A stretch of DNA of 64,000 bases from Pseudomonas sp. GGS8. GTDB taxonomy: Bacteria; Pseudomonadota; Gammaproteobacteria; Pseudomonadales; Pseudomonadaceae. The translations under genes were made by a program, and so were the position numbers. The stretch covers positions 2,781,001 to 2,845,000 of the forward strand of contig NZ_JALJWF010000001.1 of assembly GCF_024168645.1 (NCBI RefSeq). Direction: 5' to 3'. Shown in pieces: positions 45,186-55,545 of the stretch (positions within the stretch are counted from its first letter, which is position 1; the number at the start of each line of letters is the position of its first letter). A model generated the notes under the pieces. That model was not told where the DNA came from. It was given only the letters and a program-made list of their open reading frames with translations, and made no database searches.

Positions 45186-47015
45186 CTATTGATCCAGGTT
45201 GCCGGGTTCGGTCTTGTCGAGTTTGACCTCGAAACCGTATTGCACGGTGGTGAGGTTGGTTCGCTGATAAGTTTCCAGACGTGTGGGCTGGCCGTAGAAG
45301 TAATGCACTGCGAATAACCCCGGACCTTGCGCGCTCGCGTCGTGACTGACCGAAAGAATCTCTTTCAGATAGTTGCCACTGTCATCCTTGGCGAAAAAGC
45401 GCCAGTCCTGGTCGGGGAACAACTTCAGATCAACCAGCAACGTATTCCCTTTGAGCTCCAGGCCCTTGGGCAGTGGGTGGGCGTTGTAGGTTTGCTTGTC
45501 GACAGTCGCCAGGAACAGCGGCATGGAGCCCACCGCGTAGGCCGGTGTTTCTGCAAACAGATTCAGGTCGTAGGTGATGCTGCTGCGTAGTGGGTCGACC
45601 TGATACGCCTCCGGTGGCAGCTCGATCGGCCCGTCGCGCCGGCCATTGCTGTCTTGGGTAAAGAACGTCACGGGACTTTCGCCGGGATTGAACGAGGTGC
45701 CGAGCAGTTCGTCATTGAAGCTTCTGGGGTGATCGAATTCGATGCGTGCGGCGCTCGGCTCATCGACCGACTGGCTGATGCTGATGCTTTTTTTCAGTTG
45801 CTCCTCGCTCAGCGTCGCACCCTTGAGCCAGGTCGTAGCCTGGTCGTCGTACACTACCACTGGCAAGGCCAGTGGCTGGATGGCTTTTTCCGTAGTGTGC
45901 TGGTCGAAGCGGCGCACCGGCAGGTTCAGGTTCTTGCGGGTCACCGTGACCGCCGAGAAGTCCAGCAGACTGACTTCGAGCGTGTCGATCGACCCGTTGA
46001 AGTACACCTTGGCGTAATGCCGGGTTTGTTGCTTTTCAAACGCACGCTGATCGTCGTCGAGTTGCTTTTCGAATGCTTCGCTCCAAGCCTTCTGTTGTTG
46101 CATTTGCGCCAGTTGTTTTTGATAGAACGCAATTTGTGCGGCGGTTTCGTTGATCGCGCCGGAGCGCGAGAGGAATTGCCCGGTGGTGTCCCTGGCCTGA
46201 ACGATCAGCGGGTCGAGCGGTGTATCGCGAACCTCGGGGGCCGGTGGTGCGTTGTTACTGAATTCCATTTCGGCATGGTTTTTTTCAAGCTTCAGCAGAG
46301 TGACACTGAGGTTGTCGTTGGTGCGCGTCTGGCCGACGTCCTTTTTCGTCAGGTCGAAGCTGTAGAGTCGACGCGGGGCGATGACCTCCACCTTACCTTG
46401 CAGGCTCACCGGTTGCGGCAGGCTCTTCTTGTCCACATCCAGGCCTTCGATGAAGGGGTAGGTCACCGTCAAATCATCGGGGTTGGTCAGGTTGGAGCTC
46501 GACGGGCTCAGCTGAATGCCAGGATCGGTTTCCGACCATTCCGGCTGAAATGCAATGACGCGTTTGTTGCTGAGGGTTACCGACTGCCATTCCAGGTCAT
46601 GAGGGAAAAGGAATTCGCCGGGGGTGTTGAAGTGGAGGGGGAATACCGGTTGCAGATCGGTCAGGTAATCCGAGCTGGAGTCCTTGTGCAGCACGAACAG
46701 TCCGTTGATGTAGGTGTCGACCAGCGCTTGGGGCGTGGGGTAGTGCTTGAACACGGCGAGGGCATCTTCGCCGTATTCGGTGACCACCGGTTTACTGTCG
46801 AGCTTGAGTTGCGCGCGCTCGAGCAGCAGCAGTGAACCGCCGAGTTCGGTCACGACGTCCTTGAGTTTCGGATCCTTGATCGCCTCCAGAGACTTTTCGA
46901 ACTGCGCGGTCTTTTCTTCGAGGCTGACCTGGCGTTTCTCATCGCTGGGTGAACAACCACCGAGCAGCAATGCGAGGCAAAGTCCGGCACTCGTTAAAGG
47001 CAATCGCGCATCCAT
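45186..47015 (-). CDS. Large lipoprotein of unknown function
   Basis: 609 residues. A lipoprotein signal ends in 'LCLALLLGGCSPSDEKRQ', with L-G-G-C as lipobox. The mature protein has a coiled-coil-prone start ('LEEKTAQFEKSLEAIKDPKL'), repeated beta-rich stretches, and a Gln/Lys-rich helical segment mid-way ('YQKQLAQMQQQKAWSEAFEK'). I recognise no named domain. I chose the ATG at 47015, 12 codons downstream of another ATG, because it gives a clean signal peptide. It is divergent from yqhA. Confidence 0.75.
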   Translation of the reverse strand: MDARLPLTSAGLCLALLLGGCSPSDEKRQVSLEEKTAQFEKSLEAIKDPKLKDVVTELGGSLLLLERAQLKLDSKPVVTEYGEDALAVFKHYPTPQALVDTYINGLFVLHKDSSSDYLTDLQPVFPLHFNTPGEFLFPHDLEWQSVTLSNKRVIAFQPEWSETDPGIQLSPSSSNLTNPDDLTVTYPFIEGLDVDKKSLPQPVSLQGKVEVIAPRRLYSFDLTKKDVGQTRTNDNLSVTLLKLEKNHAEMEFSNNAPPAPEVRDTPLDPLIVQARDTTGQFLSRSGAINETAAQIAFYQKQLAQMQQQKAWSEAFEKQLDDDQRAFEKQQTRHYAKVYFNGSIDTLEVSLLDFSAVTVTRKNLNLPVRRFDQHTTEKAIQPLALPVVVYDDQATTWLKGATLSEEQLKKSISISQSVDEPSAARIEFDHPRSFNDELLGTSFNPGESPVTFFTQDSNGRRDGPIELPPEAYQVDPLRSSITYDLNLFAETPAYAVGSMPLFLATVDKQTYNAHPLPKGLELKGNTLLVDLKLFPDQDWRFFAKDDSGNYLKEILSVSHDASAQGPGLFAVHYFYGQPTRLETYQRTNLTTVQYGFEVKLDKTEPGNLDQ

Positions 47016-47175
47016 TTCCAGTCTTCCTGTCCGATGTCGCTGACCTGTCATTGATCTGGACACTAGCAGAAAAACTTTGTCACACACACGCAGGTTGCGG
47101 ATTTTACGGCGGTTTCTGGGTGTAACAGGCGGCTGTTATACTCGCCGCCATTTCCAGCCCCTTGTGTGAGATTCA

Positions 47176-47664
47176 ATGGAACGCTTTATCGAAAATACAA
47201 TGTATGCCTCCCGCTGGTTACTGGCGCCGATCTATTTCGGTTTGTCGCTGGGCTTGCTGGCGTTGGCACTGAAATTCTTCCAGGAAGTCTTCCACGTCAT
47301 CCCTAACGTGTTCTCGATGGCCGAGTCGGATCTGATTCTGGTGCTGCTGTCGCTGATCGACATGGCGCTGGTGGGCGGCTTGCTGGTGATGGTGATGATT
47401 TCCGGTTACGAGAACTTCGTTTCCCAACTGGACATCGACGACAGCAAGGAGAAGCTCAACTGGTTGGGCACCATGGATTCGTCTTCGTTGAAGATGAAGG
47501 TCGCGGCTTCCATCGTGGCGATTTCGTCGATCCACCTGCTGCGGATCTTCATGGACGCCAAGAACGTCGATCCCGAGCATTTGCAGTGGTATGTGATTAT
47601 CCACATGACTTTCGTGGTGTCGGCGTTTGCCATGGGCTATCTGGACAAGCTGACCAAGCACTGA
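47176..47664 (+). CDS. yqhA: YqhA/UPF0114 family inner-membrane protein
   Basis: 162 residues, four membrane helices: '[20 protein letters not shown]', '[20 protein letters not shown]', '[17 protein letters not shown]' and the C-terminal '[20 protein letters not shown]'. The first lines are diagnostic of the UPF0114 family. Role unknown, though the fold suggests an ion-channel-like protein. A TATACT -10 element lies at 47137-47142 close upstream. Confidence 0.93.
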   Translation: MERFIENTMYASRWLLAPIYFGLSLGLLALALKFFQEVFHVIPNVFSMAESDLILVLLSLIDMALVGGLLVMVMISGYENFVSQLDIDDSKEKLNWLGTMDSSSLKMKVAASIVAISSIHLLRIFMDAKNVDPEHLQWYVIIHMTFVVSAFAMGYLDKLTKH

Positions 47665-47786
47665 CTTACACAGTCCTTGTGGGAGCGGTACGAAACAGAC
47701 GGGCGGTGTCGTTTGTGGCTTGTACTTTGGCGCGTCGAGGCATATCCCTGTAAGAACCCTGGCTCTCCACTGCGTGAGGTGCGCTC

Positions 47787-48080
47787 ATGAACCTGCAAGA
47801 GTTGAATGCGTATGCCATCGCCGGAAAGATCGATGAGTTGAACCTGATCTCGATGGAAGGCGTGTTCTACGTGCTGGAGGCTCGGATGCATGGCGCGGCG
47901 CATCCAGTGCTCGATGCTCATGGCGAGACATTGCAGCTGCGCTCGGTCGAGCATGCGCGTGAAGTGCTTCACGCTTGTCCCAAGCCATTCAACGTTATAC
48001 ATACCTCGGCTCATGATGAAATGTGCGGTGCCAGCGCCGAGGAAAGTCCGAAATTACCGAGCACCTTTCGTTCTGCGTGA
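47787..48080 (+). CDS. DUF6482-like small protein
   Basis: 97 residues, soluble. 'LNAYAIAGKIDELNLISMEG' and 'LRSVEHAREVLHACPKPFNV' followed by 'IHTSAHDEMCG' match a short protein family common in pseudomonads (DUF6482 from memory). No function known. GTGAGG precedes the start; a half REP (TTGTGGGAGCGG) lies upstream of it. Confidence 0.78.
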   Translation: MNLQELNAYAIAGKIDELNLISMEGVFYVLEARMHGAAHPVLDAHGETLQLRSVEHAREVLHACPKPFNVIHTSAHDEMCGASAEESPKLPSTFRSA

Positions 48081-48208
48081 CAGCCGACACCGTTCATCAA
48101 CGTGGCGGCATCTGTGCTAGTCTGCTCGCCCTTTTGATTCCGGGCGCTCCGGGATGCGCTGTGCACGCACGGCAAGTTCCAGGGCCGTCCGCATAGCGGA
48201 GCAGTGTC

Positions 48209-48826
48209 ATGTCCGAAGTAAATCTGTCCACCGACGAAACCCGCGTCAGCTACGGCATTGGCCGTCAGTTGGGCGACCAGCTGCGTGACAACCCGCCACC
48301 GGGCGTGAGCCTGGACGCGATCCTGGCGGGTCTGACCGACGCGTTCGCCGGCAAGCCAAGCCGTGTGGGTCAGGAAGAAATGTCCGCCAGCTTCAAGGTG
48401 ATCCGCGAGATCATGCAAGCCGAAGCTGCAGCCAAGGCTGAAGCCGCCGCAGGCGAAGGCCTGGCTTTCCTGGCTGAAAACGCCAAGCGTGAAGGCATCA
48501 CCACCCTGGCTTCGGGCCTGCAATTCGAAGTGCTGACCCAAGGTGAAGGCGCCAAGCCAACCCGTGAAGATCAAGTACGCACTCACTACCACGGCACTCT
48601 GATCGACGGCACTGTGTTCGACAGCTCCTACGAGCGCGGCCAGCCTGCAGAATTCCCGGTAGGCGGCGTTATCGCTGGCTGGACCGAAGCCCTGCAACTG
48701 ATGAATGCCGGCAGCAAATGGCGTCTGTACGTGCCGAGCGAACTGGCTTACGGCGCTCAAGGCGTTGGCAGCATTCCGCCGCACAGCGTACTGGTATTCG
48801 ACGTCGAACTGCTCGACGTTCTGTAA
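48209..48826 (+). CDS. fklB: FKBP-type peptidyl-prolyl cis-trans isomerase FklB
   Basis: 205 residues. An N-terminal dimerisation domain ('RVSYGIGRQLGDQLRDN') and helical linker rich in Ala and Glu precede an FKBP domain with 'VRTHYHGTLIDGTVFDSSYE', 'GVIAGWTEALQLMNAGSKWR' and 'YVPSELAYGAQGVGSIPPHS'. No signal peptide, so it acts in the cytoplasm like E. coli FklB. GGAGCAG precedes the ATG. Confidence 0.95.
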   Translation: MSEVNLSTDETRVSYGIGRQLGDQLRDNPPPGVSLDAILAGLTDAFAGKPSRVGQEEMSASFKVIREIMQAEAAAKAEAAAGEGLAFLAENAKREGITTLASGLQFEVLTQGEGAKPTREDQVRTHYHGTLIDGTVFDSSYERGQPAEFPVGGVIAGWTEALQLMNAGSKWRLYVPSELAYGAQGVGSIPPHSVLVFDVELLDVL

Positions 48827-48831
48827 GACCT

Positions 48832-48920
48832 CTGTGGGAGCGGGCTTGCCCGCGATGCAGGCGACTCGGTTTAATTCTGGAACCGAGTCGATACCATCGC
48901 GAGCAAGCTCGCTCCCACAG
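48832..48920. repeat. REPIN-like inverted repeat (short class)
   Basis: CTGTGGGAGCGGGCTTGCCC...GATG faces CATCGCGAGCAAGCTCGCTC...CACAG; the interior adds GCGACTCGGTTT/AACCGAGTCG, making a four-armed structure. Confidence 0.9.
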
Positions 48921-48935
48921 GTTTTGTGTTGTTAC

Positions 48936-49193
48936 TCACATCTCGATCTTGTTGTGCAGCTCATTCGTCGGGCGCAACGCCCGGGCATAGCAAAACAGAA
49001 ACAGATTGCGCACCAGTTCCTTGAGCACCACCGGCTCGCTGGAACTCAGGCCGTTGACGTCCAGATCACCCTGATCCTGCAGTTCGTTCAAGGCTTCTTC
49101 TTCAAGCACCGCACAAACTTCCCCGGTTTCCCGATGCAGGATTCTGAGGTAGGGGTGTGGGCGGTCCAGCCAGGCATCGATCAAATAAGTCAT
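48936..49193 (-). CDS. Small conserved protein behind a Fur-like box (PA4570-like)
   Basis: 85 residues, soluble: 'MTYLIDAWLDRPHPYLRILH' then a helical acidic middle ('VLEEEALNELQDQGDLDVNG') and 'NLFLFCYARALRPTNELHNK'. It sits near ispB and rplU as the conserved gene PA4570 does in P. aeruginosa, which I recall as strongly iron-repressed. I chose the ATG at 49193, preceded by GGAGATGAGC; a nine-codon longer start lies close to the Fur-like site. Function unknown. Confidence 0.82.
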   Translation of the reverse strand: MTYLIDAWLDRPHPYLRILHRETGEVCAVLEEEALNELQDQGDLDVNGLSSSEPVVLKELVRNLFLFCYARALRPTNELHNKIEM

Positions 49194-49218
49194 GGGCTCA
49201 TCTCCATTGATGGGTTTC

Positions 49219-49239
49219 AATGAGAATAATTCTTATTCG
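49219..49239. promoter_or_regulatory. Candidate Fur box
   Basis: AATGAGAATAATTCTTATTCG resembles the 19-bp Fur consensus of repeated NATAAT units and is an imperfect palindrome (GAATAATTCTTATTC at the core). It lies about 26 bp upstream of the start of the small conserved gene on the minus strand, a place where Fur would block its promoter. Confidence 0.65.
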
Positions 49240-49355
49240 TCAAATAGCAAGGGCCTATTGGCGGTTTGCGTTTTTCTCCGGGTAAAGATTGCGTAAGGTC
49301 AAAACGGCTGGCGTTTGGCTATTGCGAGGACATGCCGGGTGAGGCGGGGAAGGGT

Positions 49356-49386
49356 AAAACACCATCCCACGCAGGGCGCGGGATGG
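49356..49386 (-). terminator. Probable terminator of the PhnA-like gene
   Basis: CCATCCC (49362-49368) pairs with GGGATGG (49380-49386), with a short inner GC pairing; the minus strand then reads TGTTTTA. Confidence 0.65.
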
Positions 49387-49398
49387 AATACAGCGGGC

Positions 49399-49740
49399 TC
49401 AGACTTTTCTGACGAACTCGGATTTGAGTTTCATTGGGCCGATGCCGTCGATCTTGCAGTCGATGTCGTGGTCGCCATCGCACAGGCGGATGTTCTTGAC
49501 CTTGGTGCCAACCTTGACCACCAGGGAAGTGCCTTTAACCTTGAGGTCCTTGATCACGGTGATGGTATCGCCGTCCTGCAGGACGTTGCCGACCGAGTCC
49601 TTTTTCACGGTATCGTCGGACGCTACTTCGGCTTCGCCGTTGGCGGACCACTCATGGGCGCACTCCGGGCAGATCAGCTGTGCGCCGTCTTCGTAGGTGT
49701 ATTCGGAATTGCATTTCGGGCAGGGTGGCAACGTGCTCAC
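49399..49740 (-). CDS. yjdM: PhnA/YjdM family zinc-ribbon protein
   Basis: 113 residues. The N-terminal zinc ribbon has two Cys pairs ('[10 protein letters not shown]', '[10 protein letters not shown]'). The C-terminal SH3-like PhnA domain begins near residue 45 with '[20 protein letters not shown]'. Despite the name phnA in older annotation, the family is not a phosphonoacetate hydrolase; its role remains unclear. Confidence 0.93.
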   Translation of the reverse strand: MSTLPPCPKCNSEYTYEDGAQLICPECAHEWSANGEAEVASDDTVKKDSVGNVLQDGDTITVIKDLKVKGTSLVVKVGTKVKNIRLCDGDHDIDCKIDGIGPMKLKSEFVRKV

Positions 49741-49835
49741 TAAAGCTCCTTGGATTCAGGATGGCTAAAAAGCGCACATTATATAGGGTTTTAGCCGGGA
49801 GCGGGCGGGACGCTGATAGACCTGTGAGAGTGCCC

Positions 49836-49855
49836 GTGGCGAGGGGTCTCGCCAC
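49836..49855. terminator. Short perfect hairpin downstream of ispB
   Basis: GTGGCGAG/CTCGCCAC with a GGGT loop; shares the GTGGCGAG end of the long repeats and lies 23 bp past the ispB stop. No T run on either side, so it is more a REP remnant than a proper terminator. Confidence 0.45.
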
Positions 49856-49878
49856 AGGTCGCTCCTACAGAGCGCGTG

Positions 49879-50847
49879 TTAGTGCGTGCGAGCTACCGCA
49901 AATTCACTCAGTTCCACCAGCGCATCGCGGTATTCGCTGGCAGGCAGGGCGTCGAGGCACCTGATCGCACGGGCCACATAGTCGCGGGCCAGTTGCGCGG
50001 TGTAATCCAGCGAGCCGGAAGCTTCGACCGCTTCGCGAATGCTCTCCAGATCTTCGATGCCACCTTTCTGAATCGCCCGACGAACCAGCGCGGCCTGCTC
50101 CGGAGTGCCTTCGCGCATGGTGTAGATCAGTGGCAGCGTCGGCTTACCCTCGGCCAGGTCGTCACCGACGTTCTTGCCCAAGGTCTCGGCGTCGCCACGG
50201 TAGTCCAGCAGGTCGTCGACCAGCTGGAAGGCCACGCCCAGGTGATCGCCGAAAGTGCGCAGCGCTTCGCTCTGTTCCAGCGAGGCGCCGGCCAGGGCTG
50301 CGGCACTGTGGGTCGAAGCTTCGAAGAGCATCGCGGTTTTGCCGCGGATGACTTCCATGTAGGTTTCTTCGGTGGTGCTGGCGTCGCGGACCTTCGACAG
50401 CTGCAGCACTTCGCCTTCAGCGATGATGCGCGTGGCTTGCGAAAGGATCTTCATCACCGGCATGGAGCCCAGTTCGACCATCATTTCGAAAGAACGCGAG
50501 TACAGGAAGTCGCCCACCAGCACGCTCGGCGCGTTGCCCCACATGGCGTTGGCGGTCGAACGGCCACGGCGCATGCCGGACATGTCGACGACGTCGTCGT
50601 GCAGCAAGGTGGCGGTGTGCAGAAACTCGATGGTCGCGGCCAGCAGGCGCAGGTCATCGCCTTCGCGACCCAGTGCCTTGCCGCATAGCAGCACGAGCAA
50701 GGGACGCAGGCGTTTACCGCCAGCCGAGGTAATGTAGTCGCCGATTTTCGATACCAGCGGCACGCGGGAAGTCAGCTGCTTCTTGATGATGCCGTCGACG
50801 GCGCTAAAATCGTCCGCCACCGCGCGGTAGAAAGCTTGGGGTTGCAT
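49879..50847 (-). CDS. ispB: Polyprenyl (octaprenyl/nonaprenyl) diphosphate synthase
   Basis: 322 residues, trans-prenyltransferase. First Asp-rich motif in 'HTATLLHDDVVDMSGMRRGR', second in 'AFQLVDDLLDYRG'. It makes the side chain of ubiquinone from farnesyl diphosphate and isopentenyl diphosphate. Chain length is not readable here; pseudomonads use ubiquinone-9. It is divergent from rplU as is usual in gammaproteobacteria. Confidence 0.96.
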   Translation of the reverse strand: MQPQAFYRAVADDFSAVDGIIKKQLTSRVPLVSKIGDYITSAGGKRLRPLLVLLCGKALGREGDDLRLLAATIEFLHTATLLHDDVVDMSGMRRGRSTANAMWGNAPSVLVGDFLYSRSFEMMVELGSMPVMKILSQATRIIAEGEVLQLSKVRDASTTEETYMEVIRGKTAMLFEASTHSAAALAGASLEQSEALRTFGDHLGVAFQLVDDLLDYRGDAETLGKNVGDDLAEGKPTLPLIYTMREGTPEQAALVRRAIQKGGIEDLESIREAVEASGSLDYTAQLARDYVARAIRCLDALPASEYRDALVELSEFAVARTH

Positions 50848-50926
50848 CAGCGACAGTTGCTCCAGAAGGGTTGCGCGGCATGCTAGGACCCACGTCCGGG
50901 CCTGTCAAGGCGCGATGGGCGGCCAC

Positions 50927-50955
50927 TTGCAACGCCAGAGCAGCTTGCGTACAAT
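50927..50955 (+). promoter_or_regulatory. Sigma-70 promoter of rplU-rpmA
   Basis: TTGCAA, 17 nt, TACAAT: a near-consensus promoter pointing to rplU. It leaves a leader of about 125 nt before the rplU start, long enough for control of the ribosomal operon by its product. Confidence 0.8.
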
Positions 50956-51087
50956 CGCGCACCCTGAACTTCCTGGGCAGCACCTGCCTTACGCAATTGC
51001 AAACAGGCCTTCCAGCCTTATGCAGCCATGCCAGCCAATACCTCTTCTTATAAAGAGCTGGGTGAGCAGGATTATCGGAGAAATACC

Positions 51088-51402
51088 ATGTCTTATGCAG
51101 TAATCGTTACTGGTGGCAAGCAGTACAAAGTTGCTCCAGGTGAATACCTGAAGATCGAAAAACTGGAAATCGCTACCGGCGAATCCGTAACTTTTGATCG
51201 CGTTCTGTTGGTTGCCAATGGCGACGACGTGAATATCGGCGCTCCAGTTGTTCCTGGCGCTACCGTTGTGGCTGAAGTGATCTCCCAAGGTCGTCACGAT
51301 AAAGTCCGCATCATCAAGTTCCGTCGCCGTAAGCACCACATGAAGCGTATGGGCCACCGCCAGTGGTACACCGAGATCAAAATCACCGGTATTCAGGCTT
51401 AA
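51088..51402 (+). CDS. rplU: 50S ribosomal protein L21
   Basis: 104 residues. '[20 protein letters not shown]' and the basic C-terminal segment '[20 protein letters not shown]' are diagnostic for L21. TCGGAG precedes the ATG at 51088; twenty upstream in-frame codons belong to the leader. rpmA follows after 33 bp. Confidence 0.98.
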   Translation: MSYAVIVTGGKQYKVAPGEYLKIEKLEIATGESVTFDRVLLVANGDDVNIGAPVVPGATVVAEVISQGRHDKVRIIKFRRRKHHMKRMGHRQWYTEIKITGIQA

Positions 51403-51435
51403 TCAGCCTAATTCCTCACTAGGAGAATTGAACTC

Positions 51436-51693
51436 ATGGCACACAAAAAAGCTGGTGGTAGTACCCGTAACGGTCGCGACTCAGAAGCCAAACGCCTTGG
51501 CGTGAAGATGTATGGCGGCCAGGTCATCAAGGCCGGTAACATCATCGTGCGTCAGCGCGGCACCCAATTCCACGCTGGCTACGGCGTTGGCATGGGTAAA
51601 GATCACACCCTCTTCGCGAAAATCGAAGGCGTGATCAAGTTTGAAGTAAAAGGCGCCTTCGGTCGTCGTTACGTGAGCGTCGTCGCAGCTTAA
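51436..51693 (+). CDS. rpmA: 50S ribosomal protein L27
   Basis: 85 residues starting '[20 protein letters not shown]', the flexible N-terminus that reaches the peptidyl-transferase centre. Preceded by AGGAGAA. Last gene of the rplU operon, closed by a terminator. Confidence 0.98.
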
Positions 51694-51708
51694 TTGCGCG
51701 ATCGCTGG

Positions 51709-51737
51709 AAAAGCCCTGTCTTGCGACGGGGCTTTTT
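51709..51737 (+). terminator. Terminator of rplU-rpmA
   Basis: AAAAGCCCTGTC/GACGGGGCTTTT around TTGC, followed by TTTT, 16 bp past the stop. Confidence 0.92.
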
Positions 51738-51774
51738 CGTTTGTGGGGTGAGTCTCTTGCAAAGCTGTTTGTGA

Positions 51775-53112
<1,338 letters not shown>

Positions 53113-53132
53113 TTCGTTGCGATAAACTTAGG

Positions 53133-53156
53133 CGCCGCTCACTGGAGCGGCGTTTT
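53133..53156 (+). terminator. Terminator after obgE
   Basis: CGCCGCTC/GAGCGGCG with an ACTG loop and TTTT. It separates obgE from proB, so proB likely has its own promoter or depends on read-through. Confidence 0.85.
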
Positions 53157-53232
53157 AGTATCTGGAAATCGGTAGTCACGAATAACGTTACGGGCAGCGC
53201 TGGGTCGTGCTGTCCTCAAGCTAAGGTTGAAG

Positions 53233-54354
53233 ATGATGCGGAGCAAGGTGACAGGTGCGCAGCGTTGGGTCGTGAAGATCGGCAGCGCTTTGCTGACGGC
53301 GGATGGCAAAGGCCTGGATCGCGCGGCAATGGGTGTCTGGGTCGAGCAGATGGTTGCCCTGCATGAGGCGGGCGTTGAGCTGGTGCTGGTGTCCTCCGGA
53401 GCAGTGGCGGCGGGCATGAGCCGTCTGGGCTGGACCTCGCGACCCAGTGCTATGCACGAGCTGCAGGCGGCAGCTGCCATTGGTCAGATGGGGTTGGTGC
53501 AGGCCTGGGAGTCGAGCTTCGCCGAACATGGTCGGCATACCGCGCAGATTCTCCTGACTCACGACGATTTGTCCGACCGCAAGCGCTACCTGAATGCTCG
53601 CAGTACCCTGCGCGCGCTGGTCGAGCTCAAGGTGATCCCGGTGATCAACGAGAACGACACGGTGGTCACTGACGAAATCCGTTTCGGCGACAACGACACC
53701 TTGGCCGCGCTGGTGGCGAATCTGGTCGAAGCCGATTTGCTGGTGATCCTCACCGATCGCGACGGTATGTTCGATGCCGATCCGCGCAACAATCCTGACG
53801 CCAAGCTGATTTACGAAGCGCGGGCCGATGATCCGGCGCTCGATGCGGTAGCTGGCGGCACTGGCGGTGCGCTGGGACGTGGCGGCATGCAGACCAAATT
53901 GCGCGCGGCGCGTCTGGCGGCGCGTTCCGGTGCGCACACCATTATCGTTGGCGGGCGCATCGAGCGGGTGCTGGATCGTCTCAAGGTGGGCGAGCGCATC
54001 GGCACCTTGCTGTCACCTGAGCGCGGTATGCTGGCGGCGCGCAAGCAGTGGCTGGCCGGGCATCTGCAAACCCGAGGCACGCTGGTGCTGGATGCGGGGG
54101 CGGTGACTGCGCTATCCCAGGGCAACAAAAGTTTGCTGCCGGTAGGTGTCAAGCTGGTCCAGGGTAGCTTCCGTCGCGGCGAAATGGTGGTCTGTGTGGC
54201 GCCGGACGGTCGTGAAATCGCCCGTGGCCTGGCTAACTACAGTGCTCTGGAAGCACAAAAAATCATCGGTCAGTCGTCTGAGGCGATTATCGGTCTGCTG
54301 GGTTACATGGCTGAGCCGGAACTGGTTCACCGCGATAACCTGATTCTGGTCTGA
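53233..54354 (+). CDS. proB: Glutamate 5-kinase
   Basis: 373 residues. Amino-acid-kinase domain ('[20 protein letters not shown]', '[16 protein letters not shown]', '[20 protein letters not shown]', '[19 protein letters not shown]') followed by a PUA domain (about 280-370). First step of proline synthesis, inhibited by proline. Two ATGs stand in tandem at 53233 and 53236; AAGG spacing favours the first. creA follows 12 bp later. Confidence 0.96.
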   Translation: MMRSKVTGAQRWVVKIGSALLTADGKGLDRAAMGVWVEQMVALHEAGVELVLVSSGAVAAGMSRLGWTSRPSAMHELQAAAAIGQMGLVQAWESSFAEHGRHTAQILLTHDDLSDRKRYLNARSTLRALVELKVIPVINENDTVVTDEIRFGDNDTLAALVANLVEADLLVILTDRDGMFDADPRNNPDAKLIYEARADDPALDAVAGGTGGALGRGGMQTKLRAARLAARSGAHTIIVGGRIERVLDRLKVGERIGTLLSPERGMLAARKQWLAGHLQTRGTLVLDAGAVTALSQGNKSLLPVGVKLVQGSFRRGEMVVCVAPDGREIARGLANYSALEAQKIIGQSSEAIIGLLGYMAEPELVHRDNLILV

Positions 54355-54366
54355 AGGAATACCTGA

Positions 54367-54831
54367 ATGCGTGTGGCAAAAGGATTATTGGGCTTGTTGT
54401 TGATGATGCCGCTGCTGGCCTCGGCCGAGGAGATTGGCCAGGTGTCGACGGTGTTCAAGTTCGTCGGCCCGAACGACCGTATCGTTGTCGAGGCGTTTGA
54501 TGATCCGAAAGTGGAGGGTGTGACCTGCTACCTGTCGCGCGCCAAGACGGGTGGCGTGAAAGGTGGCCTGGGGTTGGCCGAGGATCGCGCTGAGGCGTCT
54601 ATTGCGTGTCGTCAGGTCGGGCCGATCAACTTCAAGGGTGAGCTCAAGGATGGCGAGGAGGTGTTCAAGGAGCGCACCTCGCTGGTGTTCAAGACCATGC
54701 AGGTGGTGCGATTCCTCGACAAGAAGCGCAATACGTTGGTGTATCTGGTCTATAGCGATCGCTTGATCGAGGGTAGTCCGCAGAATGCGGTGACAGCGAT
54801 TCCGATTCTGCCGTGGACGCACGCTCAGTAA
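54367..54831 (+). CDS. creA: CreA family exported protein
   Basis: 154 residues with a signal peptide ('[20 protein letters not shown]'). The mature body '[20 protein letters not shown]', '[20 protein letters not shown]' and '[20 protein letters not shown]' is the CreA family; two Cys can form a disulfide. Function unknown. It starts 12 bp after proB behind GAAGGA and is co-transcribed with it. Confidence 0.94.
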   Translation: MRVAKGLLGLLLMMPLLASAEEIGQVSTVFKFVGPNDRIVVEAFDDPKVEGVTCYLSRAKTGGVKGGLGLAEDRAEASIACRQVGPINFKGELKDGEEVFKERTSLVFKTMQVVRFLDKKRNTLVYLVYSDRLIEGSPQNAVTAIPILPWTHAQ

Positions 54832-54847
54832 TCTGGCGCAGATCCAA

Positions 54848-54937
54848 TGTGGGAGCGGGCTTGCCCGCGATGAGGCCATAACATTCGGCATCTATGTTGA
54901 TTGTTAGATTGCTATCGCGGGCAAGCTCGCTCCCACA
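54848..54937. repeat. REPIN-like inverted repeat (short class)
   Basis: TGTGGGAGCGGGCTTGCCCG...CGAT and its partner ATCGCGGGCAAGCTCGCTCC...CACA, about 40 bp apart, between convergent creA and rpsT. Confidence 0.9.
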
Positions 54938-54973
54938 TTTTTTTGCGTATCACCTGCTAAATCGCAGGCAATA

Positions 54974-55000
54974 AAAAACCGACCCTGAGGTCGGTTTTTT
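54974..55000 (-). terminator. Terminator of rpsT
   Basis: AAAAACCGACC/GGTCGGTTTTT around CTGA, just past the rpsT stop on the minus strand. Confidence 0.92.
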
Positions 55001-55014
55001 AACGAGCGCGTCGC

Positions 55015-55293
55015 TTAGGCAGCAGCGGCAACGTTCAGGGCCTTGACGTGGCCATTCAGGCGGCTCTTATGACGAGCAGCTTTGTTCTTGTGGATGATGC
55101 CTTTATCGGCCATGCGGTCGATAACTGGCACGGCCAGAACGTAAGCAGCTTGAGCTTTAGCAGCGTCTTTTGCGTCGATGGCTTTAACTACATTCTTGAT
55201 GTAGGTACGAACCATGGAACGCAGGCTGGCGTTGTGGCTGCGACGCTTCTCAGCCTGTTTTGCACGTTTTTTGGCGGAAGGTGTGTTGGCCAC
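55015..55293 (-). CDS. rpsT: 30S ribosomal protein S20
   Basis: 92 residues, very basic at the start ('[20 protein letters not shown]') with '[20 protein letters not shown]' and a C-terminal '[14 protein letters not shown]'. Binds 16S rRNA early in assembly. Has its own consensus promoter and terminator. Confidence 0.98.
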   Translation of the reverse strand: MANTPSAKKRAKQAEKRRSHNASLRSMVRTYIKNVVKAIDAKDAAKAQAAYVLAVPVIDRMADKGIIHKNKAARHKSRLNGHVKALNVAAAA

Positions 55294-55346
55294 CGTCGAG
55301 CTCCTCGAAAGACTTTTTAGGAAATAGCAAACAAAATAGGCCGCGA

Positions 55347-55375
55347 ATCATGCCGATGAGTTGATGTCTTGTCAA
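55347..55375 (-). promoter_or_regulatory. Sigma-70 promoter of rpsT
   Basis: On the minus strand TTGACA, 17 nt, CATGAT, giving a leader of about 45 nt before the S20 start. The -35 box is a perfect match. Confidence 0.82.
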
Positions 55376-55545
55376 GGGCGGTTGAGACGATCCGCTAAGT
55401 GGCAGGTATAGAGCGCCGGGATATTTCTTTCCGGCGCGCGACCTGTAAACTCGCGAGCTTTGGCTCTGTGCTGTTGCGGCGCGGAGTATCGCATAAGTGG
55501 GCGCGTTGTTCGCCTGCTGTTTATCGACAGGCACAAACTCTTTCA

